From positions 1 through 64,000 of the forward strand of contig JBCBSZ010000005.1 in assembly GCA_039818945.1 (NCBI GenBank): a stretch of 64,000 bases of DNA, read 5' to 3'. The stretch comes from JBCBSZ01 sp039818945. GTDB lineage: Bacteria > Actinomycetota > Acidimicrobiia > Acidimicrobiales > Poriferisodalaceae. Of this stretch, positions 35,514-44,675 are shown piece by piece; position 1 is the first letter of the stretch; every line of letters begins with the position of its first letter. Below the pieces are notes generated by a model that was not told the DNA's origin, did no database searches, and was given only the letters and a program-made list of their open reading frames with translations. A program made the translations under genes and the position numbers.

Positions 35514-38027
35514 TCACTTCCGGTGGGGTCGTTCGGCGAGGGGGTCCTCGGGCCACCGGTGCTTGGGGTACCGGCCGGCGAGGTCCTTGCGCACGTCGTG
35601 CCAGGAACCCGACCAGAACCCGGCCAGATCGGCCGTGATCTGGATCGGGCGATCGGCCGGCGACAGCAGCTGGAGCAGGACCGGCGTGCGGCCACGGTTG
35701 ACGGTGGGAGTCTCGGCGCTGCCGAACATCTCCTGCACCCGGACGGCGATGGTGGGCTGCTCGCCGTCGTAGTCGACGACGACGGAGCGCCCGCTCGGGA
35801 TCTCGATGCGTTCCGGGGCGAGCTCGGCGAGCTGGAGCCCCTGGTCCCAGTCGAGGAGCGTGCCGAGCGCGAGCGAGACGTCGAGGGCCTCGAGGTCGCG
35901 GCGGCCGGTCGCGCGATCCAGGAACGGAGCGACCCACCGATCGAGCCCCTCGATCAGCCCGTCATCGCTGACGTCGGGCCAACCGGCCCGCTCGTCGACC
36001 CGGGCGAGGAAGGCCAGGCGCGACCGGAGCGCCGACGACCGTGCGTCCCAGCCCAGCGGCCGCAGGCCCTCCGAGCGGACGCGGGCCAACAGCGCGGCGA
36101 CGGTGTCGGATCCGGGGTCGGGCCGCCCGGTGGTCACGGCGAGCGGGATGCCGTCCAGGCGTCGCTCCGTGCGAACGACGAGGTCGTCCCGCTCGTCGTC
36201 CCAGCCGACGCTCCGCTTCTCGACGATCGAGTCGCCGAACAGCGCCACGACCTCGTCCTGATGGATCGGTGCCGCGGTTCGGACGCGCGCCTCCTTGCGC
36301 TTGCCGTCGAGGTCGGCGGCGACGATCAGCTCGGCCGTCGCCAGCTCGTCGGTGTCGGGGAGCCAGGCGCCGGAGCCGGTGCGGAGGAGGAACCGGCCCC
36401 GAGAGCGCGTGCCCCGCCGGATCGCGACCCGGTCGGGGTAGGCGTGGGCGAGGACGAAGCCGGCGACCTCGATGTCGATCCCGGGGGATCGGACGCCGGC
36501 TCGCTCGGCGATCGCGTCGGCCCGGTCCCGGGCCCGCCGGAGCGCGCGCCCGTCGGCGAGGGGATGTCGGCGACCAGGGTCGTCGAGCAGCGCGAGGCGC
36601 AGGGTCAGGTCGGCGGGCACGTCGTCGGGGCGGCCCCGGAGCACGTCGCGGTCCTCGAGCAGGGCGGCGAGCAGGCACGCCAGCCGGCCGTGGCGGCCCT
36701 CGGCGTGGACCGCCACCATGCGGGCGAGTCGCGGATGCAGGGGCAGCTCGGACATCCGGCGGCCCTGGTCGGTCGGTCGTCCGTCACCGTCGAGCGCGTC
36801 GAGCCCGGTGAGCAGCTCGACCGCCTCGCGCCAGCTGCGCGGGGGTGGCTGGTCGAGCAGGGGCAGCTCGCCAGGATCGGTGACCCCCCACAGCGCCAGT
36901 TCGAGCACCAGCCCGGCCAGGTCGACCTGGCCGATCTCGGGCGGCGAGAAGGCGGTTCGGCTGGCGTGCTCGAGCTTGGACCACAGCCGGATCGCGGTCC
37001 CGGGTCGGACGCGACCGGCCCGACCGGCCCGCTGGTCGGCCGAGGAGCGGGAGGCGGCGATCGTGGTCAGCGCCGTCATGCCCGTCCGGGCGTCGAAGCG
37101 CGGCGTCCGCACGAGTCCGGCATCGACCACGGTCGTGACGCCCTCGACCGTGAGCGACGTCTCGGCGACGTCGGTCGACAGGACCACCTTGCGACGACCG
37201 GGTGGCGAGGGCGAGACCGCGGCGTCCTGGTGGTCGGCCGGCAGCGAGCCGTGCAGCGCGGCGACGTCGACATCGGGCGGCAGGTCGCTCTCCGCGAGCG
37301 CCCGCTCGACCCGCCGGATCTCCCCCATGCCGGGGAGGAAGACGAGCACGTCACCGTCGTCGGCGAGCGCCGAACGAACGGCGCCGACCACGGCCGGCTC
37401 CAACCGGTCGCGCTGGCGCCGCGGTCGCCACACCGTCTCGACCGGGTGCGTCCGCCCCTCGGCCTCGACGATCGGCGCCGGAGGGCCGTCCCCGCCGAGC
37501 AGCTCGGCGAGGCGGGTGGCGTCGAGGGTCGCAGACATGACCAGCAGCCGGAGATCGGCCCGCAGGGAGCCGCGGGCGTCGAGGGCGAGCGCCAGGCCCA
37601 GGTCGGCCGGCAGGCTGCGCTCGTGGAACTCGTCGAAGACGACGAGCCCCACGCCCGGCAGCGTCGGGTCGCGCTGGAGGCGTCGGGTCAGCACGCCCTC
37701 GGTGACCACCTCGATGCGGGTGTCGCTCCCGACCCGTCGCTCGTCGCGGGTCGTGTAGCCGACGAGCCCGCCGACCCGGTCGCCGACGAGCGCGGCCATC
37801 CGCCGGGCGGCGGCCCGGGTCGCCAGCCGTCGCGGCTCGAGCACGACGATCCGGTCGCCGGCGAGCCACGGCTCGTCGAGGAGGCGGAGCGGGACGACGG
37901 TGGTCTTGCCGGCCCCCGGCTCGGCGACGAGCACGCCGAGCCCGCGGTCTCGGAGGGCGGCGCGGAGCTCGTCGACGACGTCTTCGACCGGCAGGCCGGT
38001 CGGTGCCGGGCCGGGAGGCGACCCCAC
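35514..38027 (-). CDS. hrpB: ATP-dependent helicase HrpB (DEAH-type)
   Basis: An 837-residue DEAH/RHA-type helicase. Motifs in order: Walker A VAEPGAGKTT (about 34-43), VVFDEFHERSL (motif II, DEFH as in HrpB), VMSATLD (III), LSTDVAETSLTVEGVTTVVD (V) and SADQRAGRAGR (VI), followed by the HrpB C-terminal domain ending WPEDPLAERPHRK. The role of HrpB in bacteria is not well defined; RNA is the likely substrate. The GTG at 38027 starts just before the helicase domain, close to the hydrolase stop; a longer in-frame reading to 38174 adds only Pro/Ser-rich sequence. Confidence 0.92.
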   Translation of the reverse strand: MGSPPGPAPTGLPVEDVVDELRAALRDRGLGVLVAEPGAGKTTVVPLRLLDEPWLAGDRIVVLEPRRLATRAAARRMAALVGDRVGGLVGYTTRDERRVGSDTRIEVVTEGVLTRRLQRDPTLPGVGLVVFDEFHERSLPADLGLALALDARGSLRADLRLLVMSATLDATRLAELLGGDGPPAPIVEAEGRTHPVETVWRPRRQRDRLEPAVVGAVRSALADDGDVLVFLPGMGEIRRVERALAESDLPPDVDVAALHGSLPADHQDAAVSPSPPGRRKVVLSTDVAETSLTVEGVTTVVDAGLVRTPRFDARTGMTALTTIAASRSSADQRAGRAGRVRPGTAIRLWSKLEHASRTAFSPPEIGQVDLAGLVLELALWGVTDPGELPLLDQPPPRSWREAVELLTGLDALDGDGRPTDQGRRMSELPLHPRLARMVAVHAEGRHGRLACLLAALLEDRDVLRGRPDDVPADLTLRLALLDDPGRRHPLADGRALRRARDRADAIAERAGVRSPGIDIEVAGFVLAHAYPDRVAIRRGTRSRGRFLLRTGSGAWLPDTDELATAELIVAADLDGKRKEARVRTAAPIHQDEVVALFGDSIVEKRSVGWDDERDDLVVRTERRLDGIPLAVTTGRPDPGSDTVAALLARVRSEGLRPLGWDARSSALRSRLAFLARVDERAGWPDVSDDGLIEGLDRWVAPFLDRATGRRDLEALDVSLALGTLLDWDQGLQLAELAPERIEIPSGRSVVVDYDGEQPTIAVRVQEMFGSAETPTVNRGRTPVLLQLLSPADRPIQITADLAGFWSGSWHDVRKDLAGRYPKHRWPEDPLAERPHRK

Positions 38028-38031
38028 CTGG

Positions 38032-38796
38032 TCAGGCGGTGGCGGCGGCGGGCCGCCGGCGATGCGGGTCGGGGTAGGCGGCGCGCAACGCCCACGGCGG
38101 CCGGAACTCCGGGAGCTCGGCGCCCGGGAGGGCGAGCCGGTCGGCGACCGCGTAGACGGCGGCGACGTTGACACCGAGGCCGAGGTGGCTGCTGCGGACC
38201 TCGATGTCCTCGCCCGTCCCCTGGACCCGGGTGGCGGCGAGGGACGCGCTCCAGGGGACGACCGCGTCGGTGCGGCTCCAGATCGAGGTCAGCGGGGGCG
38301 GAGGCCCGTCGCGGTGCCCCAACCGCTCGCGCACGAGAGGTCCGAGGCCGCTGCGGGGCATGCGTGGATCGGTCAGCACCGCCAGCGGGCTGCCGAGCGT
38401 GATGACCCGGCGCACGGCGCCGGGCGCGGCCTCGGCGATCGCCAGCGCGTAGACGCCGCCGAGGCTCCACCCCACGATCTGGATCGGCTCGTCGTGGCGC
38501 TCGATCAGCTGTGCCACCCGCTTGCTGAGCCCGCGGATGATGCGGCCGGTCGGGCCCTCGTTGCGGCCCAGGCGCCAGCCGTGCGTGTGATGGCCCTGGC
38601 GGCGCAGGTACGCCCGCAGCGGCCTCGTCGAGACGTCGCTCGCCGACAGCCCGGGCAACACCAGGACCGGTGCGCCGTCGCCGCGCGGCGCCCGGGCGAG
38701 CAGCGGCCCGGCCGAGATGAACTGGCCGAACTCGAACGGCGCTCGCGCCTCCAGCGCCGTGCGGGGATGGCGGCGGGGTCTGCGGTAGGTCGGCAT
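38032..38796 (-). CDS. Alpha/beta hydrolase
   Basis: A 254-residue hydrolase with GAPVLVLPGLSASD (oxyanion strand) and the nucleophile elbow GWSLGGVYAL (GxSxG). The acid in SRTDAVVPW and the base in SSHLGLGVNVA complete the triad. The family is like actinobacterial esterases or PHB-synthase-related hydrolases with no known substrate. No signal sequence. The ATG at 38796 is used. It is 4 bp from hrpB and probably cotranscribed. Confidence 0.82.
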   Translation of the reverse strand: MPTYRRPRRHPRTALEARAPFEFGQFISAGPLLARAPRGDGAPVLVLPGLSASDVSTRPLRAYLRRQGHHTHGWRLGRNEGPTGRIIRGLSKRVAQLIERHDEPIQIVGWSLGGVYALAIAEAAPGAVRRVITLGSPLAVLTDPRMPRSGLGPLVRERLGHRDGPPPPLTSIWSRTDAVVPWSASLAATRVQGTGEDIEVRSSHLGLGVNVAAVYAVADRLALPGAELPEFRPPWALRAAYPDPHRRRPAAATA

Positions 38797-38884
38797 CGAC
38801 ACCAGCCTGCCCGATCGATGGCCGTTTCGGCGCCTCGACGGGGTGAGGTCGGATCTCGGTTGCCTTCGTGCGACACTGACGGCC

Positions 38885-39418
38885 ATGTCAACGGGCCACC
38901 GCCGACCGGAGCTGGCGCTCGTCGCGCCGGTCGTCGCGTCGGGCGCGTTGCTCGGCCACGGCATCGGGTACGGCATCGGCGGAGCGGTCGCCACCACCGA
39001 TCACGCCCACCTGGCGATCGCGTGGCCCGTTGCCTCGATCGCAGCCGCGATCGGGTGCCTGGTGCTTGCCGTGGGCCAGTTCCGGCGGGCCGGCGCGGTG
39101 ATCAGCCGTCGTGGGCTGGCGATCGGGCACGTGGTCGCCTACCTGCTGCTGGAGTCGATCGAGGCGGCCGCGACCTCGCCGATCGAGCACCTCGTCTCGG
39201 TCGGCTTCGTCCTCGGCCTCCTCCTGCAGCCCGTCGTGGCGCTCGTGCTGTGGCGCCTGCTCGACGTCGGCTTCCAGCTGCTCGCCACCCCGCGTCCGAC
39301 GCTGTTCGTGGCCACGCCGCGTCGCTCGTCGTCGGTGCTGCGGCCCGCGTTCGTCGAGGTGCCGGTCGGCACGCCGCGGGGCGCCCCGTACCGGCGGGGG
39401 CCACCGGGGCGCCGCTGA
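38885..39418 (+). CDS. Four-helix membrane protein of unknown function
   Basis: A 177-residue protein with about four membrane helices (about 10-35, 42-62, 78-98 and 104-128) and a cytoplasmic, Arg/Pro-rich tail (RRGPPGRR). The first loop contains TTDHAHLAIAWP, with His residues. No family was recognised. It precedes the Met-rich lipoprotein by 78 bp on the same strand, and with the next two genes forms a likely unit concerned with the cell envelope or metal handling (context only). Confidence 0.6.
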   Translation: MSTGHRRPELALVAPVVASGALLGHGIGYGIGGAVATTDHAHLAIAWPVASIAAAIGCLVLAVGQFRRAGAVISRRGLAIGHVVAYLLLESIEAAATSPIEHLVSVGFVLGLLLQPVVALVLWRLLDVGFQLLATPRPTLFVATPRRSSSVLRPAFVEVPVGTPRGAPYRRGPPGRR

Positions 39419-39496
39419 GCCGTCCGGAGCGCTCCGGCGAGCGCCCGGCTCACGAGCACCCGCAACCCCCCGACCGAACACGACGAAGGATCTTCG

Positions 39497-40453
39497 ATGA
39501 CGAACCGCACCACCCGACGCGCCCGCTCCGGCGCGCTCCTCCTCGCCGGGGCGGCGTTCCTCGCCGCCTGCGGCGACAGCGACGACGCCGAGCCCGCCGC
39601 CACGACCGCCGCCGCCGAGACCACCGCGCCCATGGACGACATGGAGATGGACGGCGACGAGCACATGGACGACATGGACATGGACGACATGGATGGCATG
39701 GCCATGAACATGGGCGACGTGAACGCCACGCCGGCCGAGGAGGTCGCCGGGGCCGAGCTCGCCTCCGGCGAGTTCGTGCTCCTCGACACCCGCCCGTCCG
39801 GCTTCGACGACGTGACCGGCACGGCCACGATCGCTCGCCACGACGGTGGGACGACCGTGACCGTCCGATTGGAGGGCCTGCCCGCCGGTGAGCGGTTCAT
39901 CTCCCACGTGCACGAGGCGCCGTGCGCCGAGAACGGCGGCGACCACTTCCAGTTCGATCCCGAGGGGTCGGACGTGCCGCCGAACGAGATCCACCTGCGC
40001 TTCGACGCGGCAGAGGACGGCACCGGCTTCATGACCGCCGAGAACGACATGGTCGCCGGCGACGACGCCGTGTCGTTCGTCGTGCACCCCGTCGACCTCA
40101 TCGACAACAAGATCGCCTGCGTCGACTTCGTGCCGGTCGAGGCCGAGGCGGCGTCCGATGACGAGGGCGCCTCCGGTGAGTCCATCGAGGCCGTCGAGGT
40201 CGTCGCGCTCGAGGTGGTCGGCGGCGAGGTCGCCGGCGGTCCCGAGCGCATCTCGGTCGACCTCGGCGCGAACGTGTCGGTCCAGGTCGTCGCCGACCTC
40301 GACGAGGAGGTCCACGTCCACGGCTACGACCTCTTCGCCGACGTCTCCGCCGACGACGACGCGCAGATCGACTTCGTCGCCGACGTGCCCGGCATCTTCG
40401 AGATCGAGCTCGAGGGCAGCGGCACGCTCCTCGCGCAGCTCGAGGTCTCGTGA
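39497..40453 (+). CDS. Lipoprotein with Met/Asp-rich segment, CuZn-SOD-like and cupredoxin-like domains
   Basis: A 318-residue lipoprotein (lipobox LAAC, C25). Residues 46-73 hold ten methionines among Asp residues (MDDMDMDDMDGMAM), a typical copper-binding composition. A SOD-like beta domain follows: HVHEAPC with H137, H139 and C143, then GGDHF (H150), NEIHLRF (H166) and NKIACVDF matching the CuZn-SOD closing strand. The active-site Arg of real SOD is not seen (K instead). The C-terminal 75 residues look like a cupredoxin-type fold (EEVHVHGYDLFADVS). The family fits copper storage or buffering outside the cell; enzyme activity is doubtful. Confidence 0.72.
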   Translation: MTNRTTRRARSGALLLAGAAFLAACGDSDDAEPAATTAAAETTAPMDDMEMDGDEHMDDMDMDDMDGMAMNMGDVNATPAEEVAGAELASGEFVLLDTRPSGFDDVTGTATIARHDGGTTVTVRLEGLPAGERFISHVHEAPCAENGGDHFQFDPEGSDVPPNEIHLRFDAAEDGTGFMTAENDMVAGDDAVSFVVHPVDLIDNKIACVDFVPVEAEAASDDEGASGESIEAVEVVALEVVGGEVAGGPERISVDLGANVSVQVVADLDEEVHVHGYDLFADVSADDDAQIDFVADVPGIFEIELEGSGTLLAQLEVS

Positions 40454-40484
40454 CCGACCGCCGGCCGGCGCAGCGGTGCCGGGC

Positions 40485-41831
40485 GTGACGCACCGCCGGA
40501 TCGCCGTCGCCGGTGTCGTCGCCGTCGGGTTCGTCCTGGCGGTGGCGGCGCCGGCCGGCGCGCACGGCGTCGGCGGTCGCAGCGACCTGCCCGTCCCGGT
40601 CTGGCTGGCGATCTACGGAGCCGTCGGGGCCATGCTCGCCTCGTTCGCCGTGCTCGGCGCGGCGTGGCGGACCCCGAAGCTCGCCGCGGCGGCCGCACCC
40701 GACGACCGCGGCGCGGACGGCGTCCCGGTGCTGGTGGTGACCCGGACGCTGGGCATGTTCTTCTTCCTGCTGACGCTGGGCTCGGCGTGGTTCGGGTCGG
40801 CGGAGTCGGCGGAGACGATCGCTCCGCTGATGATCTACGTCGTCGTCTGGGTGCTGGTCCCGATCCTGTCGCTGCTCGTCGGCGACGTCTGGCGGCTGCT
40901 CGACCCGATCGACACCCTCGCCCGCATCGTCGAGCGCGTCCGGCCGATCTCCGATCCGGCCAGCTCCGGCCCGACGTGGACCGCCCCGGCGATGATCGCC
41001 GGCTTCCTCTGGATCGAGCTCGCCTACCACGACTCCGCCTCACCCCGGCTGCTCGCGGCGACGATGACGATCTACGTGCTGGTTGCCCTCGTCGGTACCG
41101 CTCGGTGGGGACGCTCGTGGCTGGGTCGGGGCGAGGGCTTCGCCGTGCTCTTCGGTGCCTTCGGTCGCATCGGCGTCGTCGAGCTCGACGACCGCGACCG
41201 CCTGCACGTCACCCGGCCGCTCGTGCGCCTCGCGGCGCCGGTGGTCACGGCGACGACGGCGACGCTGCTGGTGACCTTGGGCGGCACCGCGTTCGACGGG
41301 GTGACGCGGACCACCTGGTGGCTCGATCTGTCGGGTTCACGCAGCGGCTGGGACCGCACGCTCGTCGCCACCCTCGGCCTCGTCGGCTCGATCGTCGTGG
41401 TGATCGCGCTCTACCTCGCCGCGGCCTACGGCACCGCCCGCATCGGTCGCCGCCCGGTCGCCGAGGTCGCCCGCGGGTTCGGTCCCTCGCTCGCCCCGAT
41501 CGCGCTCGGCTACGCCATCGCCCACTACGCCTCGTTGCTGATCTTCGAGGGCCAGGAGCTGATCGCTCGGATCTCCGATCCGCTGTCCCGGGGCTGGGAC
41601 GTCTTCGGCACGGCGACGAACTCGATCGACTTCACCGTGGTCTCGACCGACGTGATCGCCTGGATCCAGGTCCTGGCGATCGTGGTCGGTCACGTACTCG
41701 GCGTGATCGTGGCCCACGACCGGTCGGTCGAGTGGTGGTCGGGTCGTCGCGCCCGCGACACGCAGTACCCGCTGATGGCGGTGATGGTGCTGTTCACGAT
41801 GGGCGGCATCGGGCTGTTGCTCGGCACCTGA
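40485..41831 (+). CDS. Polytopic membrane protein of unknown function
   Basis: A 448-residue protein with a leading hydrophobic segment ending in APAGAHG (possible signal peptide) and about ten further membrane helices. The loop SLLVGDVWRLLDPIDTLARI and the segment LAPIALGYAIAHYASLLIFE, with conserved His, look functional. Similar actinobacterial proteins have no known role. The GTG at 40485 opens VTHRRIAVAG; no ATG fits. It follows the Met-rich lipoprotein by 31 bp, so the two probably work together, perhaps in copper or thiol handling. Confidence 0.6.
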   Translation: MTHRRIAVAGVVAVGFVLAVAAPAGAHGVGGRSDLPVPVWLAIYGAVGAMLASFAVLGAAWRTPKLAAAAAPDDRGADGVPVLVVTRTLGMFFFLLTLGSAWFGSAESAETIAPLMIYVVVWVLVPILSLLVGDVWRLLDPIDTLARIVERVRPISDPASSGPTWTAPAMIAGFLWIELAYHDSASPRLLAATMTIYVLVALVGTARWGRSWLGRGEGFAVLFGAFGRIGVVELDDRDRLHVTRPLVRLAAPVVTATTATLLVTLGGTAFDGVTRTTWWLDLSGSRSGWDRTLVATLGLVGSIVVVIALYLAAAYGTARIGRRPVAEVARGFGPSLAPIALGYAIAHYASLLIFEGQELIARISDPLSRGWDVFGTATNSIDFTVVSTDVIAWIQVLAIVVGHVLGVIVAHDRSVEWWSGRRARDTQYPLMAVMVLFTMGGIGLLLGT

Positions 41832-41840
41832 GCGCGCAGG

Positions 41841-42608
41841 TCAGCGGACCAGCGTGAGGAGGTGCTCGTGCTGGGCGAGCGCCACCGCCCGGGCATCGTC
41901 CGACGAGCGGGTCCCGGGTGGCCCGCCCACGATCACGAGGACGTGGTGGCGGCCCACGGACAGGGTCACGCCGTGGCCCTCGAAGTCGCCGTCGACGTCG
42001 GTGAATCCGAGCGCCCCCGCCAGCGGTGCCACGTCGTACGGGGTCGCGCCACGGCCGAGGAGGTGTTCGGCGCCGTCGAGGAGGTACGCAGCGGCACCGT
42101 CGGCGTCGCCGAACCGGTACACCTGCAACAGGACGATGCCGCCATCGTCGGCCTGGAACCCGCGCGAGAAGCCCTCCTCGAACCCTCGGGTGGTGAGCAC
42201 CGCCCGTTCGGCGTCGACATCGCGCTCGGCGGCGGCAGCCCGCTCGAGGTCCATCGGACCGGTGCCCAGGAGCTCGTCGCCGGCGAGGCGCATGTCGACG
42301 AGGAGCGACGAGACGGTGATCTCGTCGATGAGCAGCTGGTCCATCGGCACTTCCTCCGCGATCTCCACCGGGGTCGTGGCCGGCGTGAGGTTGGCCTCGC
42401 CGGGTGAGACCTGGTCGACAGGGTCGTCGAGCTGCGACGACGACAGCCGCAACGGTGCCGTCGTCGCCACGACCGCGGCCTCGGTGGTCACCGTGGTCGT
42501 CGTCGGGGAGGGGTCGGCCTCGTCGGCTCGCCGCGAGGCCCCCAACACCAGGATGGCCACCCCGACGATCCCGAGCAGCGTCCACTCCTTCCATCGGGTG
42601 CCGGTCAT
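41841..42608 (-). CDS. Membrane-anchored outer protein, last gene of the Mau-like operon
   Basis: A 255-residue protein with one N-terminal membrane helix (about 8-25, WTLLGIVGVAILVLGASRR) and a Thr-rich linker. The outer domain has SLLVDMRLAGDELLGTGPMD and repeats of a GADGAAAYLLDGAEHLLG type, like solute-binding or lipoprotein domains found in Actinobacteria. No family was recognised. It starts 10 bp after the preceding membrane protein and is tail-to-tail with the gene ending at 41831. Its place in the operon suggests it acts with the MauA-like protein outside the cell. Confidence 0.6.
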   Translation of the reverse strand: MTGTRWKEWTLLGIVGVAILVLGASRRADEADPSPTTTTVTTEAAVVATTAPLRLSSSQLDDPVDQVSPGEANLTPATTPVEIAEEVPMDQLLIDEITVSSLLVDMRLAGDELLGTGPMDLERAAAAERDVDAERAVLTTRGFEEGFSRGFQADDGGIVLLQVYRFGDADGAAAYLLDGAEHLLGRGATPYDVAPLAGALGFTDVDGDFEGHGVTLSVGRHHVLVIVGGPPGTRSSDDARAVALAQHEHLLTLVR

Positions 42609-42618
42609 CGGGGCGCGC

Positions 42619-43164
42619 TCACGTCAGCACCGCCCCGGCGACGAGGAGGGTGGCGACCGATCCGGTCACCGCCACCGGTCGATCGAGCCGAGCGATGAGC
42701 GCGGACCGTCGGGGTCCCGATCGCTGCGAGCCGGCGACGCCCAGCGCCATCACCGCCACCCGCACGACGTGGAAGACTGCGGCGACCCCGGCGGCCACGA
42801 AGGGTCCGTGCAACCCGGCGAGGACGAGGCCGGCCCACCAGGTCCACGACGTGAGCACGGTGAGGGGTCCGACGCCGAGCCGGGCGCCGTAGAGCGCGGC
42901 CGTCGTGGTCTCGGAGAACAGCCGCCCCCATTCGAGCGGCACCTGGCGTCCGACGTCGATCGGATGCCACCGCGAGAGATCGGCCAGACCCGCTGCCGCG
43001 ACGACCAGCGCCACGACCACCGGCGAGGGGTCGGCGATCCACCCCAGCAGCGCGCCGGCGAGGAGGCCGGCCAGGGCCGCGGTGACGATGCCCGAGGCGG
43101 TGAGCACGGCGAGCACCCGGATGCGTCGGAGCCCCCGGACCGGGAGCGTGACCGTCTCGGCCAC
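42619..43164 (-). CDS. Multi-pass membrane protein in Mau-like operon
   Basis: A 181-residue protein with about five membrane helices. The loop RQVPLEWGRLFSETTTAALY with GARLGVGPLTVLTSWTWWAG recalls CcdA/DsbD- or LysE-like membrane families and could supply reducing power, in the place of MauF of methylamine operons; no CxxC pair is present in it, so direct thiol transfer is unlikely. The start is GTG 43164, 9 bp after the mini-ORF stop, with GAGG at a proper distance. Confidence 0.6.
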   Translation of the reverse strand: MAETVTLPVRGLRRIRVLAVLTASGIVTAALAGLLAGALLGWIADPSPVVVALVVAAAGLADLSRWHPIDVGRQVPLEWGRLFSETTTAALYGARLGVGPLTVLTSWTWWAGLVLAGLHGPFVAAGVAAVFHVVRVAVMALGVAGSQRSGPRRSALIARLDRPVAVTGSVATLLVAGAVLT

Positions 43165-43173
43165 CGAGCGGCC

Positions 43174-43242
43174 TCAGGGGGACCACAACGAGCGGATGCC
43201 GGCGAAGGCCATGAGCACCGTCGCCACGAGCGGGGCGCTCAT
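43174..43242 (-). CDS. 22-residue putative membrane peptide
   Basis: A short frame, MSAPLVATVLMAFAGIRSLW plus SP, whose ATG overlaps the stop of the MauA-like/CWB2 gene (ATGA). It is hydrophobic enough for one short membrane helix. Translational coupling on both sides (next gene starts 9 bp on) argues that it is translated, whether as a functional small subunit or only to pass ribosomes along. No homologue is known to me. Confidence 0.4.
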   Translation of the reverse strand: MSAPLVATVLMAFAGIRSLWSP

Positions 43243-44675
43243 CGGCCGGAGCGACGGGGGTTGGCCCGAGCCAGCCAGTAGGGCGACTCGTCGAGCTCGG
43301 CGTCGAGACCCTGCGAGGAGTAGATGCGGGCCTGCCCGAGCTCGCGCTCGGCCAGCGGCTGGGAGAAGACCGGCAGGCCCTGTCCCGGCACGCCCCGCAG
43401 CTGATGGGTGTCGAAGTGGTTGACCGCGCTCTGGGTCTCCCAGATGCCGTCGTCGCCGAGCGAGCCGACCGTCCGGACGTAGCGAGCTGCGGCGAGGCGC
43501 TCCTGGTGCGCCCGGAGGAACGCACGCGTGTCGGTGTCGATGGTGGCGTCGGAGTGCAGGAGCGCGATCCCGCGCGAGGCAGCGAGCCCGACGTGGGTCG
43601 CGTCGGCTGCCGTCGGTGCGAGCACGACGGTGAGACCGGCCGCCGGCTCGGTGTCGAGGATCCGGGTGGCCGCCTCGCGCAGGGCAGCGGGCAGTCCGGT
43701 GGCCCGTCCGACGGGGACGCCGCCGGCGATCGACCCGGCCTCGTCGGCGGCCTCGGGACCGACCAGCCAGGTGACGACCGGCGAGCGGGCTGCGTGCACC
43801 GTGTCGATGTCAGCCCGGCCGACCACGATCGGGCAGCCGGTGGCCGCGGCGATGCCACCGAGGAGGGGAGCGAGGTCGGCCGAGCGGCCCTCGTCGACGA
43901 CGCCGATGATCCGGCGGGCACCGGTTGCGTCGAGCACCCGGATGGCCCGGTCGGCGGAGGTCTCGCCCGACGTCGCCTCGGCGACCGTGGTGTATCGGGC
44001 GGCTTCGGCGAGCGCGCCCTCGCTCACGGTCCCGGCGGCGTGCTCGATGCGCTCGATGCCGTGGCGTTGGATGGCGCGGATCGTCGCGGGGTGGAGCCGG
44101 TCGCCGTCGGTGAGCAGCAGCGGCGCGTCGTCGAGCGCGGCGAGGGGTGCGACCGACGCCGCCGTGGCGCCGTCGGCATCGCACAGCCAGGCCACGGTCG
44201 GCGCACCGGCGACGAGCGCAGCAGCAACGGTCGGCGCATCGTCGCCCGCGACGGCGCTGACCCCCACGTCCATCACGCGGGGATCGGAGTGGCACGACTC
44301 GACGATGCAGCGCACGTTGGTCCCCGACGGGCAGTAGCCGTGGACGTTCGGCCAGTTGTAGGTGCAGCAGTCGCAGATCTTCTTGAGGCCGCCGTTCGCG
44401 CAGCAGCCGGGGCTGGCGTACCAGCACCACCCCCAGACGTCGTCCTCGCCCACGCAGTCGAAGGTCGGGCACTTCGGCGTCACGCCGGTCTGCCCGCACA
44501 CCCGGGCCTCGGCGCGCCGGGCGAGCAGCGTGGCGAGCGTCGGCCCGGTCGCCACGAGCACGGCGACCCGGGCGAGCCGCCCGAGGAAGCTGCGTCGGCT
44601 CGTCCGGACCGCGAGCCATCGCGACAACAGCTCGACGCTGCGATCGACGGCAGTGGCCTCCCCGGTGCGGCTCAC
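43239..44675 (-). CDS. Tat-exported protein: MauA-like Cys-rich module plus CWB2-like domain
   Basis: A 478-residue protein. A Tat signal, TSRRSFLGRLARVAVLVA (R27-R28), ends near RAEA. Residues 60-128 hold twelve cysteines (60, 69, 74, 84, 91, 92, 101, 103, 104, 115, 123, 128); the run ICDCC...CPSGT...ESC is like the methylamine dehydrogenase small subunit (ICDC...CPPGT...ASC). At the place of the first TTQ tryptophan (ASWVASC) this protein has CIVESC, and the half with the second Trp is missing, so a TTQ cofactor is not expected. The rest resembles cell-wall-binding repeat 2: APLAALDDAPLLLTDGDRL, IQRHGIERIEHAAGTVSEGA. The GTG at 44675 follows GAGGTGACC. Confidence 0.65.
   Translation of the reverse strand: MSRTGEATAVDRSVELLSRWLAVRTSRRSFLGRLARVAVLVATGPTLATLLARRAEARVCGQTGVTPKCPTFDCVGEDDVWGWCWYASPGCCANGGLKKICDCCTYNWPNVHGYCPSGTNVRCIVESCHSDPRVMDVGVSAVAGDDAPTVAAALVAGAPTVAWLCDADGATAASVAPLAALDDAPLLLTDGDRLHPATIRAIQRHGIERIEHAAGTVSEGALAEAARYTTVAEATSGETSADRAIRVLDATGARRIIGVVDEGRSADLAPLLGGIAAATGCPIVVGRADIDTVHAARSPVVTWLVGPEAADEAGSIAGGVPVGRATGLPAALREAATRILDTEPAAGLTVVLAPTAADATHVGLAASRGIALLHSDATIDTDTRAFLRAHQERLAAARYVRTVGSLGDDGIWETQSAVNHFDTHQLRGVPGQGLPVFSQPLAERELGQARIYSSQGLDAELDESPYWLARANPRRSGR

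Noticed and set aside
41094..41104. Second copy of the CCGCTCGGT operator motif
   Set aside because: It lies inside the polytopic membrane protein gene, lacks symmetry at the flanks and is probably chance.
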